A stretch of DNA of 64,000 nt from an uncultured Campylobacter sp. (GCF_937996225.1 NZ_CALKTC010000083.1:62001-126000); one strand, 5' to 3'. Shown: positions 10,682 to 20,671, counted from the first letter of the stretch. Made by a program: numbers and translations. The notes: a model not told the origin generated them from the letters alone.

Positions 10682-13594
10682 TTGAAAAATTTGCCCTCTA
10701 AAAATCTCTTTGTCTACACTAGCTCGCGTGCGCTACGCGCGGCGCTGCAAAACGAGAGCGGCGGCGTGTTGGCGCCCAGGATTACGTTGGCGGAATTCTA
10801 CGAAAAGGCGCTTTTTGTGCCGGATCTTGTCGCTTGCGGCGAGATAGATCGCGCGCTTTTTATGAAACAAGCGGTAAACGAGAGCAAGCGCGCAGGCGAG
10901 AGGCTTAAATTCCCTAACGAGCTTTACGAGTTTATGCGCAACCGCGAGTATCTTTTCGGCTTTTTCAAGGAGCTTGCGACGGAGCGCGTGAGTATCGATG
11001 CGCTCGATCTTAGTGACACATACGCGTGGTATGCCGAGCATTTTGAAATTCTGCGAGAGCTAGCGGGGGCGTATGCAAGGATTCTGCGCGAGCATGGATT
11101 TTACGACGAGATCACGCTACCCGCGCTTTATGAGCTAAACGAATCCTATCTGCGCGGATTTGAGCGGATAGAAATCAACATCGACGGCAATCCTAGCGCA
11201 TTTGAGTTCGAGGTTTTTAAGCGCGTGGCGGAGCTGAGCGAGGCCGTACTGAGCTTTAGAGCCACGACTTTAAATTCCAAGCCCGTGCGCGCGTTGGAAG
11301 AGCTTTGCGGCATAAGCTTAGAGTTAGGTTTTGCATACCGCGTAAATCTTGGTACGGGTGAAATTCTAAGCCGAGAGCCGCTAAGCATGGGCGGAGCGGT
11401 TGTGTGTAGAGGCTTTGAGTTGCGAAGCTTGCAGGCGAGCTATGTTTTTGAAAAAATTTCATCCTTCGTGCGCGTGGGCATCGCGCCGGAGCGCATTGCG
11501 GTGATTTTGCCCGACGAGAGCTTTGCCGGCACACTGCGGCTTTACGACGAGCGCATCGCAAGGGCTCGCGGTTCGCACAGGCTGCTAAATTTTGCGATGG
11601 GCGAGAAGCTTAAAGATAGCCTATTTTATGTAACGCTAGAGAAAATTTCGCAGTGTTTAAAAGAAGCGCGCACGCCGAAATTTGGCGTAGATTACCGCGC
11701 ATTCAAAAGCCCAGGCGGAGAATCTTTGGATACGGAGGATTTCGCGGTACAGCAAAATTTAACGCTAGGTAATTTCGCTTCCGAGAATTCTGCATCGCAA
11801 AATTTCGCGCAGCAAAATTCCGCGTTTGATTTCGAAATTTTTTCAAATTCTAAAGCGGATTTAAATTTTATATCTGCGCGAGAGCTTGAAAATACGGAAA
11901 ATTTTGAAATTCTGCACGAAATTTCGGCGGAACGCTCGGATAGCGCGGAGGAGGAAAGCTTTTCGGTAGAGTTTGCAGAGTTTCAAGAGCCCTTGGAGTG
12001 TGCGCAGCAGCGCGATTATTCGGTTAGTGCAAAACGGCAGGAGCCTTCAAGGAAGCAGCAAGGGAGCCTACGAGACTCTATGCAGCGGGAGCATATAGAG
12101 CTTGAGGAAGAAGATGGGTATTCAAAAAGCCCTGAGCAGCGCGATCGCTTTAGGCGCTCTAAAATACGCGAGGGCGCAGATGAGTATCCGCAGCGCCCAA
12201 ACCCGCAGGAGCTTGATCTGTTTTTTGCGAGTGTGGGTGTGGATGAGGCGCTTTTTGGCGAGTTCGCGCGCGATTTTGCAAAGCAAGTAAGCTTCGAGCA
12301 TTTTGCGGCACTAATTACCAAGCTCGCCTGTTTACCCAAAATTAGCGATGCGCTGCTGCAAGAAAAGCTAAAAGAGCCGCTATATCTAATTAAAATTTTG
12401 CTTCGAAAATTTAAGGACGAAAACCTAAGCTTGGGCAATCTAATCGATCTTTTTTTGTTAGAAATTTCGCGCATTAAGCTTGATGATGTTCGTGGCGGAA
12501 AGGTCACGGTAATGGGGCTTTTAGAGAGCCGCGGACTGCAATTTGACGGCGTGATAATCCCAGATTTTAACGATGATCTGGTGCCAAAGCGCAGTAGCGG
12601 AGAGATGTTTTTAAACTCTGCTTTGCGCGCTAGAGCAGGGCTCATCAGCCACGCAGACCGCGAAAATTTACAAAGATTTTACTACGACGGCTTGCTAAGA
12701 GGCGCTAAAAAAAGCGCGATTTGCTATTTGCAAAGCGTCGAGAAATTGCCTTCGCGGTTTTTGAAAAGCTTTGAAGTGCAACAAGACGCGGAATTTTCGC
12801 AGGAGGATTATTTGCGGCTTTTTGGGCGAGAGGAATTTAAGCCTGTATTATGCGGACAAGAAGATCCCGTGACTCGCCATGATTTTTTTGCCGAGGAGCT
12901 GTCGTTTTCGCGGCTGGATACGTTTTTAGAATGCAAGAGGAAGTATTATTACCGCTACGTTTTCGGACTGAGGGAGGGGCTAAAATTCGGTGAGGACAAT
13001 GCGCTTTTAGGTAAAATTTTACATACGAGTTTTCAGCGTTTATATGAGCGAGCAGGGATGAAATTTAGCATGGAAAAATTTCGCCCTATTTATTCGCAGC
13101 TTGCGCGAGAAGCAGGGATTGCGCGCTTTGATGCGGAGCTTGAGCTAAAATCGGTAGAAAAGCTAGCTAAGCTTTTAGAAGAGCATGAGCAAATTTGGAG
13201 CTTTAGCGGTAGTGAAGTATCGCTAAAAGGCGAGCTTGACGGAGTGCGGCTGAGCGGGCGGATCGACCGCATCGACGAAGATAAGGCAGGGCGGAAGTTT
13301 ATCATCGATTACAAACGTGGTTCAGCTAAAAAGCATATGGAAAAATTCCAGCTTACGTTTTATCGCGCGCTTTTGGCTCAGGAGTGCGAATGCGCCTATC
13401 TGTCGCTAAAAGATTGCGCGTTTGCGGCTCCTGGCGACAAAACGCCTAGCTTAGAAAATCTGCGCGAGATGCTAAGCTCTATCGGTAAGGAATTTGCAAG
13501 CGAGGTCGCTTTTACGCGCACGCAGGCGGTGCAAACCTGCGAATACTGCGATTATAAAATCATTTGCAAGGGGCAGATCGATGGCAAAATTTGA
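10682..13594 (+). CDS. addB: AddB-type helicase-nuclease subunit with C-terminal Fe-S nuclease
   Basis: Subunit of the AddAB complex, which resects double-strand breaks for RecA recombination. About 970 aa from a TTG at 10682 preceded by AAAGGA; an earlier TTG at 10628 lacks a ribosome site. The C-terminal PD-(D/E)XK nuclease is clear: GKILHTSFQRLYE, RIDRIDEDK and FIIDYKRG. The four Fe-S cysteines are also visible: one in LECKRKYYYRY and three in CEYCDYKIIC. The N-terminal half is a degenerate helicase. Roughly residues 335-510 form a low-complexity insertion rich in N, S, Q and E. The 3' end overlaps addA by 14 bp. Confidence 0.88.
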   Translation: MKNLPSKNLFVYTSSRALRAALQNESGGVLAPRITLAEFYEKALFVPDLVACGEIDRALFMKQAVNESKRAGERLKFPNELYEFMRNREYLFGFFKELATERVSIDALDLSDTYAWYAEHFEILRELAGAYARILREHGFYDEITLPALYELNESYLRGFERIEINIDGNPSAFEFEVFKRVAELSEAVLSFRATTLNSKPVRALEELCGISLELGFAYRVNLGTGEILSREPLSMGGAVVCRGFELRSLQASYVFEKISSFVRVGIAPERIAVILPDESFAGTLRLYDERIARARGSHRLLNFAMGEKLKDSLFYVTLEKISQCLKEARTPKFGVDYRAFKSPGGESLDTEDFAVQQNLTLGNFASENSASQNFAQQNSAFDFEIFSNSKADLNFISARELENTENFEILHEISAERSDSAEEESFSVEFAEFQEPLECAQQRDYSVSAKRQEPSRKQQGSLRDSMQREHIELEEEDGYSKSPEQRDRFRRSKIREGADEYPQRPNPQELDLFFASVGVDEALFGEFARDFAKQVSFEHFAALITKLACLPKISDALLQEKLKEPLYLIKILLRKFKDENLSLGNLIDLFLLEISRIKLDDVRGGKVTVMGLLESRGLQFDGVIIPDFNDDLVPKRSSGEMFLNSALRARAGLISHADRENLQRFYYDGLLRGAKKSAICYLQSVEKLPSRFLKSFEVQQDAEFSQEDYLRLFGREEFKPVLCGQEDPVTRHDFFAEELSFSRLDTFLECKRKYYYRYVFGLREGLKFGEDNALLGKILHTSFQRLYERAGMKFSMEKFRPIYSQLAREAGIARFDAELELKSVEKLAKLLEEHEQIWSFSGSEVSLKGELDGVRLSGRIDRIDEDKAGRKFIIDYKRGSAKKHMEKFQLTFYRALLAQECECAYLSLKDCAFAAPGDKTPSLENLREMLSSIGKEFASEVAFTRTQAVQTCEYCDYKIICKGQIDGKI

Positions 13595-16517
13595 AAATTA
13601 TCTGGCGCTTGAAGCAAGCGCAGGCAGCGGCAAGACCTTCAATCTCGCGGTCAGGTTCATCGAGCTGGTGCTAAAGGGCGAGCCGATCAATGAAATTTTA
13701 GCTCTTACTTTTACCAAAAAAGCCGCTGCTGAGATGAAAATGCGTATCGTGGAGAAATTTCAAAATTTGCTGCTTTTGCAGGATGGCTCGCTAAAGCCTA
13801 GCGCCGAGCTGGAGCAAATTTGCGAGGATCTAAATATGAGCGCGGATGAGGTTTTGGCAGCGCAACAGCGCCTACTGCCTAAATTTTTAAGTGAGAGCCT
13901 AAACGTCTTTACCTTTGATGCGTTTTTTGCAAAAGCTCTACGCTCCTTTGCGCTAAACAGCGGCATTGATCCAAGCTTTGAAAACGATGAAGGGATTTTG
14001 GGTGTGCAGCAGGCGGCGTTTTTAGGCGCGATTTGTAAAAACGAAACGCTACTAAGAGAGGTCGTGGATTATGTAAGTGATTCAGGAATGACAAAGAACG
14101 AGTTTTTAAATAGCTTACAAAGCATTTGGAGAGGCGATATAAGCATAAATCCGCCCACGCTTCCCGCAAGCTCCGCGCTAGCAGAGATAAATAAAATTTT
14201 ATCCTGCTTGCAAAAAGCGGCGAGAGATGCGGGCGTAAGCGCTGGAGCCGTAAATGGGCTAAGCCCTGTTAGTGATCTTTCAAAATTATCCTCTGGTTTC
14301 ATTCTTTCGGCTCTTGCCAACGGCAGTTTCGATTATTCGCGCTCGCAGCTTAAAAAAATTTCGCATCTTGACGGCAAGTTAGCAAGGCTAAAAGACGCCA
14401 TAGCTCGCGAAATAGCGTGGATGGATGCGACATATGCGGCTAAGCTGGCAGGACTAATTAAAATTTATGCCGAGGCGCTTAAATCGGTGCAGCGCAAAAG
14501 CGGCAAGCTCACGTTCGGTGATGTTACCGCAGCCGTGCACTCGCTGCTAAATCCAAGCACAGAGGCGTTGCAGGGCAACCGCGAGCTTTTGTATTTCAGG
14601 CTCGATTCTAAAATCACGCATATTTTAATTGACGAATTCCAAGATACCGACATTTGCCAGTATGAAATTATGCTGCCGCTAATCTCTGAGGCGCTTGCTG
14701 GCAAAGGAGCGGAAGAGCGCTGCGGTAGCTTTTTTTACGTAGGCGATAAAAAACAGAGCATCTATAAATTTCGCGGCGCAGAGAGAAAAATTTTTGATAT
14801 TTTGCGCGAGCAGTTTAGTCAAATCAAAACGCAGAGCCTGCCGCGCAATTATCGCAGCTTAAAACTCATTGTAAAATTTGTAAATGAGATCTTGCGCGAT
14901 AAATTTGCGTCTTATGAAGATCAAATCGCGGCAAATAAGCTAGATAGCGATCTGCCTGCTTCGGTGCTGCAAAAAATCAAGGACTATCCGCTTTCTCATC
15001 CGCGAATGCCGCTATTTGAGGTACAAAGCGACGATTACGGCTATGTAGCAGCGTTTTCATACGACGACGTGCTAAAGGGGGCTGCGGAGCAAGCGCGCAG
15101 GCTTGTTGAGGAGTGCGGCGTGAGAGCTGATGATATCGCGATTTTATGCTGGAAAAACGAGCATGTAAGCGCACTAAAAGAGATGCTATCAGAATTCTGC
15201 GAGGTTTGCAGCGGCTCAAATAAGGCTCTGCGTTGCAGCGAGCAGGTAAATGCCGTAATTCAATATGCGAAATTTTGCGTAGGTGGCGATGAAATTTATC
15301 TGCGAAACGCCGAAGCGATTTTAGGGAGGCGGCTTAAAAAAATAGCGGTCGATTTGCATAAAAATGCGCAAAAAACGGCAGAATTTATAGCTAGCTCGCT
15401 GAAATTAAATTTTGTCGATCCAGATCTGCTGCTATTTTTTGAGACGCTGGCAAAATTTAATAGTTTTAGCGAGTATCTGTTTGCAAACGACGAAACGGAG
15501 GTGTTTGCCAAGGAACAAAGCGGCATTAAAATTATGACCGTGCATAAGTCCAAGGGGCTTCAGTTCCCGCACGTAATCGTTTGCGACCGCATCGGAGGAA
15601 AAGATCGGGGCGAGAGCTCAAAGCTCGCGACGGACTATGATTTTGCCACGCATAAGTGGAGAATTTTTTATAAATTTGCGAGCAGAAAGAGCTTGGATGC
15701 GGAATTTGCGGTGCTAATGGATGAAAACGATCGCTCTGCGCATGAAGAGGACATAAACAAGCTCTACGTGGCATTTACCCGCGCCGAACGCTCGCTCATA
15801 ATCGTAAAACGCTCCGAGGCAAAAATAGATCAATACAATTATAGCTTTTTTTCGCCTTACGCCAAAAAGACCAAGGGCGCGGGCGTCGTGAAGTGGCTGG
15901 ATATCCCGGATTTTCAATACGGCTACTTAATCCCAAGCTCCGTAAAATCAGAAGAGAAACCGCCGCAAAAAAAGATCGCGCTCGTAGCGGGCGAGCCTCA
16001 AGGCGCGCAAGAAAAAGCAGGCGGCGGCGAAACGGAGGCGCTAAGCGCGATATATTTCGGCGAGGCGCTGCACTATGCTCTGGAGATGAGCGAAGGCTTT
16101 GGGCCAGATGAAATTTTACGAGGAGTAAGCCTTGCAAGAGGTTGCTACGCTAAATTTTTAAACGATGCGGGTTTTGAAAATATCGCGGCGCGAGCGCTCG
16201 GCCTAAGCAAAAACGAGGAATTTTTAGCTCTGATAAAGGGCGCTTGGGCTTATAAAGAGATGCCGATCAAAAGTGCAGAGGGTGAGCTTTTGCGCGTGGA
16301 TCTAGCGTGCTTTAGGCAGGATGAAATTTTGCTTTTTGATTACAAGAGCTCAGAAAAATACCTTGCGCAAAACAAAGCTCAAGTAGCGCGGTATAAAAGC
16401 GTGATCCGCGAGTTTTATCCGAATGCGCGAGTGCGTGCCTTCGTGCTGGTTCTCGAAGCTGCGGGCGCTAAGCTGATCGAAGTGAATGAGGAGGGTAAAA
16501 TTTTAAAATTTAGATGA
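13581..16517 (+). CDS. addA: AddA-type UvrD/RecB-like helicase-nuclease
   Basis: Motor subunit of the AddAB recombination complex, 978 aa. Superfamily 1A helicase motifs appear in order: Walker A ASAGSGKT (12-19), ALTFTKKAAAEM, Walker B LIDEFQDTD, GDKKQSIYKFRGA, LPRNYRS, MTVHKSKGLQFPHVI and YVAFTRAERSL. The C-terminal nuclease shows GEALHYALE, then LLRVDLACF and LLFDYKSSE with the metal-binding Asp and Lys. I start it at the ATG at 13581, with AAGGGG just upstream and a clean MAKFENYLALEAS N-terminus. Frames further upstream would run into addB. Confidence 0.93.
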   Translation: MAKFENYLALEASAGSGKTFNLAVRFIELVLKGEPINEILALTFTKKAAAEMKMRIVEKFQNLLLLQDGSLKPSAELEQICEDLNMSADEVLAAQQRLLPKFLSESLNVFTFDAFFAKALRSFALNSGIDPSFENDEGILGVQQAAFLGAICKNETLLREVVDYVSDSGMTKNEFLNSLQSIWRGDISINPPTLPASSALAEINKILSCLQKAARDAGVSAGAVNGLSPVSDLSKLSSGFILSALANGSFDYSRSQLKKISHLDGKLARLKDAIAREIAWMDATYAAKLAGLIKIYAEALKSVQRKSGKLTFGDVTAAVHSLLNPSTEALQGNRELLYFRLDSKITHILIDEFQDTDICQYEIMLPLISEALAGKGAEERCGSFFYVGDKKQSIYKFRGAERKIFDILREQFSQIKTQSLPRNYRSLKLIVKFVNEILRDKFASYEDQIAANKLDSDLPASVLQKIKDYPLSHPRMPLFEVQSDDYGYVAAFSYDDVLKGAAEQARRLVEECGVRADDIAILCWKNEHVSALKEMLSEFCEVCSGSNKALRCSEQVNAVIQYAKFCVGGDEIYLRNAEAILGRRLKKIAVDLHKNAQKTAEFIASSLKLNFVDPDLLLFFETLAKFNSFSEYLFANDETEVFAKEQSGIKIMTVHKSKGLQFPHVIVCDRIGGKDRGESSKLATDYDFATHKWRIFYKFASRKSLDAEFAVLMDENDRSAHEEDINKLYVAFTRAERSLIIVKRSEAKIDQYNYSFFSPYAKKTKGAGVVKWLDIPDFQYGYLIPSSVKSEEKPPQKKIALVAGEPQGAQEKAGGGETEALSAIYFGEALHYALEMSEGFGPDEILRGVSLARGCYAKFLNDAGFENIAARALGLSKNEEFLALIKGAWAYKEMPIKSAEGELLRVDLACFRQDEILLFDYKSSEKYLAQNKAQVARYKSVIREFYPNARVRAFVLVLEAAGAKLIEVNEEGKILKFR

Positions 16518-16577
16518 AATTTGAACATAGATAGATTAAAGACAGCTTAAATTAAGTTATACGTAAGGATATTTCTA

Positions 16578-16583
16578 TATAAT
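16578..16583 (+). promoter_or_regulatory. Probable -10 box for rplM-rpsI
   Basis: TATAAT sits 30 bp before the rplM start, in the AT-rich leader that separates addA from the ribosomal protein genes. No obvious -35 box, as is usual for Campylobacter sigma-70 promoters. Confidence 0.55.
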
Positions 16584-16613
16584 CACAGCTCAAATTTTAA
16601 TAAGGCGGAAACC

Positions 16614-17039
16614 ATGACAGAAATTACAAAGCCTAGCGAAGTTAAGCGCGACTGGGTCGTTATCGACGCGACCGACAAAAGATTCGGTAGAATGCTTACC
16701 GAAGTTGCGGTATTGCTACGCGGCAAACACAAACCAAGCTATACTCCAAATGTAGATTGCGGAGACTACGTCGTTATCATCAACGCTTCAAAAGCCGTAT
16801 TTACCGGCAATAACAAAGGCGACGACAAACTTTATCACAGCTACTCGGGCTATTTCGGAAGCGTAAAGAGCGTAAAATTTCAAGACCTGCTTAAAAACAA
16901 TCCCGCAAAGCTCTACAGACTTGCGGTTCGCGGCATGCTTCCTAAGACGAAGCTTGGCAAGGCGATGATCAAAAAGCTATTCGTATATGAAGGCGGTGAG
17001 CATCCTCATACTGCGCAAACAACTAAAAAAGGAAAATAA
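16614..17039 (+). CDS. rplM: 50S ribosomal protein L13
   Basis: Early-assembling large-subunit protein, 141 aa, standard length. Family blocks seen: [46 protein letters not shown] and [13 protein letters not shown]. The ATG follows AAGGCGGA. Two bases separate its stop from rpsI, the universal L13-S9 pair. Confidence 0.98.
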   Translation: MTEITKPSEVKRDWVVIDATDKRFGRMLTEVAVLLRGKHKPSYTPNVDCGDYVVIINASKAVFTGNNKGDDKLYHSYSGYFGSVKSVKFQDLLKNNPAKLYRLAVRGMLPKTKLGKAMIKKLFVYEGGEHPHTAQTTKKGK

Positions 17040-17041
17040 TC

Positions 17042-17431
17042 ATGGCGACAATTTATGCAACCGGAAAGAGAAAAACTGCCGTAGCTAAGGTTTGGGTAAA
17101 ACCTGGAAGCGGCAAGATCGTAGTAAACGGTATGGATCTAAACACCTGGCTAGGCGGTCACGAAGCGATCAAACTAAGGGTCGTTCAGCCGCTTTTAGCG
17201 ACTAAACAAGAGACCTCGATGGATATCACCGCGCAGACTTTGGGCGGCGGATATTCGGCTCAAGCGGATGCGCTAAAGCACGGAATTTCAAAGGCGCTTG
17301 CCGCGATGGATAAAGATTTTAGAGCGGCTCTTAAGCCAAAAGGTCTGTTAACTCGCGATAGCCGCGTTGTTGAGCGAAAGAAATTCGGTCGCCGCAAAGC
17401 GCGCAGAAGCCCGCAGTTCTCTAAGAGATAA
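17042..17431 (+). CDS. rpsI: 30S ribosomal protein S9
   Basis: Small-subunit protein whose C-terminal tail reaches the P-site tRNA, 129 aa. It begins [19 protein letters not shown] and ends in the typical basic tail [16 protein letters not shown]. Co-transcribed with rplM. Confidence 0.98.
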   Translation: MATIYATGKRKTAVAKVWVKPGSGKIVVNGMDLNTWLGGHEAIKLRVVQPLLATKQETSMDITAQTLGGGYSAQADALKHGISKALAAMDKDFRAALKPKGLLTRDSRVVERKKFGRRKARRSPQFSKR

Positions 17432-17439
17432 TGTTTTTT

Positions 17440-17471
17440 ACAAATTTGTGGCGAAATTGTCGCAAATTTGT
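17440..17471. terminator. Hairpin after rpsI
   Basis: ACAAATTT and GCGA pair with TCGC and AAATTTGT around the loop AATTG, with a three-base bulge (GTG) on the 5' side. It starts eight bases past the rpsI stop and upstream of the porin promoter, so it probably separates the two transcripts. Confidence 0.45.
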
Positions 17472-17493
17472 AAATTCTTTAAAAATTTTATGG

Positions 17494-17499
17494 TAATAT
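17494..17499 (+). promoter_or_regulatory. Probable -10 box for the CadF-like porin
   Basis: TAATAT preceded by GG, 31 bp upstream of the chosen start; AT-rich surroundings without a clear -35. Confidence 0.45.
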
Positions 17500-17530
17500 C
17501 GAATTACAACTTTATTTGAAAGGATGTTTA

Positions 17531-18553
17531 ATGAAGAAAGTTCTACTTGCATTAAGCTTGTGTGCATCCAGCGCATTGTTCGCTAGCGATGCTGATTATC
17601 ACTGGGAGATCACCCCTACTATTGGTGGAATGACTCATGAGGGCAATATGGATTTGGATTCGAATTTTATGTTCGGTCTACGTCTTGCCAAAAATCTACA
17701 AGATTCGTTTATCGATCAAGTAGAGGTTGGTTTTGATTACTCTCGCAATATTGGCGTAGAGGATTTAGCTCACAGAGTAGGCAACGATAAGCCTGACGCT
17801 AAATATTATCACATCAATGCTGTAAAAGATTTGGTAAATTTCACCGATAATTTCAAATTATACGGCTTGCTAGGTCTTGGATATATGGATTACACTAAAG
17901 ACGTTTACAACGATGGCGACCAAGATAGCGGCTTCGGTCAATACGGCTTGGGTCTAAAATACTATATTACCGACAATTTTGCTACAAAACTTGAAGCACG
18001 CGATGCTATCAGATTTGACGACGGCAACCACGTATTATTCTATACTCTAGGTTTTGCAGTTGATTTTGGCAAGAGATATGCTGACGCAGCCCCAGCTGCC
18101 GCTCCGGCTCCTACAGGCTGCAAAGACGCAGATAACGACGGCGTATGCGATAATGTCGATAGATGCCCAGGCACACCTGCTGGCGTAGTTGTAGATGAAT
18201 ATGGTTGCGAGAAGGTTATTAGATTAAATTTGGGCGTAAATTTCGCTACAGATAGCTCAAAAATTTCTCCTGAGTTTATGAACCAGATCAAAAACGTAAG
18301 CGACGTGCTAGTAGCTCACCCTGATTACAAAGTAATTCTAGAGGGTCACACCGATAGCACCGGTTCGAATGCATATAATCAAAAGCTTTCCGAGCGTAGA
18401 GCTGCCGCAGTTGGAGGTGCGCTTAAGAGCTTCGGCGTAGATGCTAGCAGAATCACCACTGTAGGATACGGTGAGACTAAGCCTATCGCTACAAACGCTA
18501 CTAAAGCAGGTCGCGCTCAAAATAGACGCGTTGATGCTAAATTTAGAAAATAA
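17531..18553 (+). CDS. cadF: OmpA-family outer membrane porin, CadF-like
   Basis: Outer-membrane protein of 340 aa. A signal peptide (about 1-20, ending ALFAS) leads into an eight-strand-type barrel beginning YHWEITPTIGG, similar to the opening of C. jejuni CadF. A Pro/Ala linker (about 185-195) precedes a calcium-binding-type DADNDGVCDNVDRCPGTP segment. The C-terminal OmpA peptidoglycan-binding domain shows LEGHTDSTGSNAYNQKLSE and RAQNRRVDA. I chose the ATG at 17531, with AAAGGA seven bases before. Position after rpsI and before a HAD gene matches cadF in C. jejuni. The FRLS fibronectin-binding tetrapeptide reported for C. jejuni CadF is absent, so adhesion is uncertain. Confidence 0.82.
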   Translation: MKKVLLALSLCASSALFASDADYHWEITPTIGGMTHEGNMDLDSNFMFGLRLAKNLQDSFIDQVEVGFDYSRNIGVEDLAHRVGNDKPDAKYYHINAVKDLVNFTDNFKLYGLLGLGYMDYTKDVYNDGDQDSGFGQYGLGLKYYITDNFATKLEARDAIRFDDGNHVLFYTLGFAVDFGKRYADAAPAAAPAPTGCKDADNDGVCDNVDRCPGTPAGVVVDEYGCEKVIRLNLGVNFATDSSKISPEFMNQIKNVSDVLVAHPDYKVILEGHTDSTGSNAYNQKLSERRAAAVGGALKSFGVDASRITTVGYGETKPIATNATKAGRAQNRRVDAKFRK

Positions 18554-18572
18554 TCTTTTCTAGATCCACATA

Positions 18573-18598
18573 AGCGGAGCTTCGGCTCCGCTTTTTTT
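18573..18598 (+). terminator. Intrinsic terminator after the porin gene
   Basis: AGCGGAGC and GCTCCGCT form a perfect 8-bp stem with a TTCG tetraloop, followed directly by seven T residues. This is the clearest classical rho-independent terminator in the window. Confidence 0.9.
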
Positions 18599-18619
18599 AT
18601 ATCCAAACTAAATTTTAAA

Positions 18620-19678
18620 ATGCCAAAATTCCAAGCCACTCTGCTTTTTGATCTCGATGGTACGCTCATAGACTCCACGCCCGCGATACTGGATGGTTTT
18701 CATTATGCATTTGCGCATTTGGGCGCTACAGAGCCTAGCGACGAAGCGATTAAAAAGCTTATCGGGCATCCGTTAGAGGTAATGTTTGAGCGTCTAGGTG
18801 TGACGCGCGATGTACAGAATTTCGTGCTCGCCTACAAACAGCGATATGCGCAGACTTTTTTGGATCAGACCGTTCTGCTAAGCGGTGCGTTCGAGGCGGT
18901 TTGTGCGGCGAGCGAGTTTGCAAATTTAGGCGTCGTGACGACCAAGACGTCGAAATTTTCTAAAATTTTATTGCAGCATCTTGGTATTGCGAAATTTTTT
19001 GGCACCATCGTCGGGCGAGAGGATGTGCAAAACCCCAAACCAAGCGCCGAACCGATCTTAAAGGCGCTCGAAAATTTAGGAATTTGCGGCGCGACCGCTA
19101 GCAAAAGCCCGCATGCGGCTTGCGGTAAAACTCACGACGCGACTGCCGATGAAAATACAAGCGCTGCTAGCAGGAGCGTGATTTTGAGTGAAATTTTAAC
19201 GCCTGATTTAAAGAGCCTTCCTGCGCTTGATCCTGATCCTAGCAAAGTTTACGAGCAAAATTTAAGCAGCATCGCGAGTCAAAATTCTGATAGGATTTCG
19301 TTTAGAAATTTAAGCAAAGCAAAGAGTGATAGACACGAGGCTGGCGATAATAGCCAAAAGAGCGGTGTCGACATCGAGGGCGAGAGCGATAAAGGTGGCG
19401 CGCGCGGCAGTAAAATTTATGATGCGCATGAGATAAATTCCACTCCTTGTTATGACAAAATTTGCAGTGACGAAATCCTACCTTCTGTAAGCCAAAATAT
19501 CTTTATGATCGGTGATACGTCGCTTGACGCCATCTCGGCAAAGTCGGCAGCGGTGCGAAGCGTGGGCGTAAGCTGCGGCTACGGCAGCGCCTCGGAGCTA
19601 CGGGCGCACTTCGAGTTCGTATGCGCGGACGCAAGGGAAGCGGTTAGGCTGATACGCGAAATTTCATCAAAATTTTAG
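18620..19678 (+). CDS. HAD-family phosphatase (phosphoglycolate phosphatase-like) with large internal insertion
   Basis: A HAD hydrolase of 352 aa; relatives are typically 210-220 aa. Motif I is LFDLDGTLIDS near residue 9, motif II lies in VVTTKTSKFS, the lysine motif in VGREDVQNPKPSAEP, and motif IV in MIGDTSLDAISAKSA near residue 296. Between the last two, roughly residues 156-292, is an insertion of about 135 aa. It is rich in S, D, K and A, has no recognisable fold, and sits just before motif IV where family members normally have a short loop. The reading frame is intact and the catalytic set complete, so it may still work. Substrate unknown. Confidence 0.8.
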   Translation: MPKFQATLLFDLDGTLIDSTPAILDGFHYAFAHLGATEPSDEAIKKLIGHPLEVMFERLGVTRDVQNFVLAYKQRYAQTFLDQTVLLSGAFEAVCAASEFANLGVVTTKTSKFSKILLQHLGIAKFFGTIVGREDVQNPKPSAEPILKALENLGICGATASKSPHAACGKTHDATADENTSAASRSVILSEILTPDLKSLPALDPDPSKVYEQNLSSIASQNSDRISFRNLSKAKSDRHEAGDNSQKSGVDIEGESDKGGARGSKIYDAHEINSTPCYDKICSDEILPSVSQNIFMIGDTSLDAISAKSAAVRSVGVSCGYGSASELRAHFEFVCADAREAVRLIREISSKF

Positions 19679-20650
19679 GCGCGACGGAGCGAAATTTTTC
19701 TAGCTTCGATGCACTATTTTTGCAAATACTTATAAGCGAACCCATGCCCGAAATTTAAAATTTGAAATTCCAATGAATTTTGCGTTTTAAACAGCACGCG
19801 ATATAAATATCCGCGCTATTTAGTTGGAGGGGTAAAGCGCTTTCTAGGTGTTCAAACGATAGGCGGAGTAATTCCGCATATTTCTGCTCTGGTCTAGCAA
19901 ATAGCCTGTGCTGAACTAACAATGTACGGGAATATTTCACTTTGTCCATAGTACTTGATCTGATTTGTCAATGTTCGGTATTAACGACATATGGGGAAAT
20001 TTTGCTACCTCGAGTAATTGTGTTTTATTCATTTTCGGTTTGTATTAACACAATGTACTGGAAAATCTTGCCGTAGCCAAATTTTACGCAATTTCGTAAT
20101 ATCTTTTGAGCCTGCGAACGGCCTTTGCAAGAAATTTTATGCAAGCTTCGCACTCAAATTATATGGCTTTGATTTTAGTTTAGACCCACTTAATCGCGAT
20201 AAATTCTACGCTCCGCTTGAGGCAAGTATTTGGTAGGACTTTTTTTGTGCGGTCCTATCGCAAGTCTATTTGACGCTTATTTAGGGCGCTACATTCCGGG
20301 TTTTGTCGCAATTATGTTCGCTGCGGATTTTCGGTGCGATTTATATCATTTAAGGCCGCGCCCGCGCCCAGCGAGCACTAAACATATATGTTTTGAAGAC
20401 AGGCTTATATGCTAAAATTTCATCCTGCGACAAATAGCTCGCGAAGGCGTAAATATAGGATAAACTAGCCAAATTTTAAAATTTAGCTCCGCGGCGAGCA
20501 GCCATATTCTTTTATCGAAGCCTATGAAAGCAGCGTTAGCTTTTGCGTTTTAATTTTATCGTTTAGGCGCAGCAGGGCTTTAAATTTAATCTAAAATTTT
20601 GCAAAATTTTAAAATTCCACCCGCTCTTATGCTTTTTTAAAGCAAAATTC
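19679..20650. other. Long spacer without a supported gene
   Basis: Nearly 1 kb between the HAD gene and the tRNA. Only short open frames occur, without ribosome sites or family motifs, plus scattered AAATTTTA-type words. I see no repeats or RNA gene here that I could support. Confidence 0.55.
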
Positions 20651-20658
20651 TATAAAAT
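20651..20658 (+). promoter_or_regulatory. -10 box for tRNA-Gln
   Basis: TATAAAAT ends 13 bp before the first tRNA base, which is right for a transcript starting a few bases upstream of the mature 5' end. Confidence 0.5.
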
Positions 20659-20671
20659 ACCGCTTCCGCAA

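Noticed and set aside
20018..20415. Two short plus-strand frames before tRNA-Gln
   Set aside because: No ribosome sites, no export or membrane signals of a coherent kind and no family motifs; likely chance.
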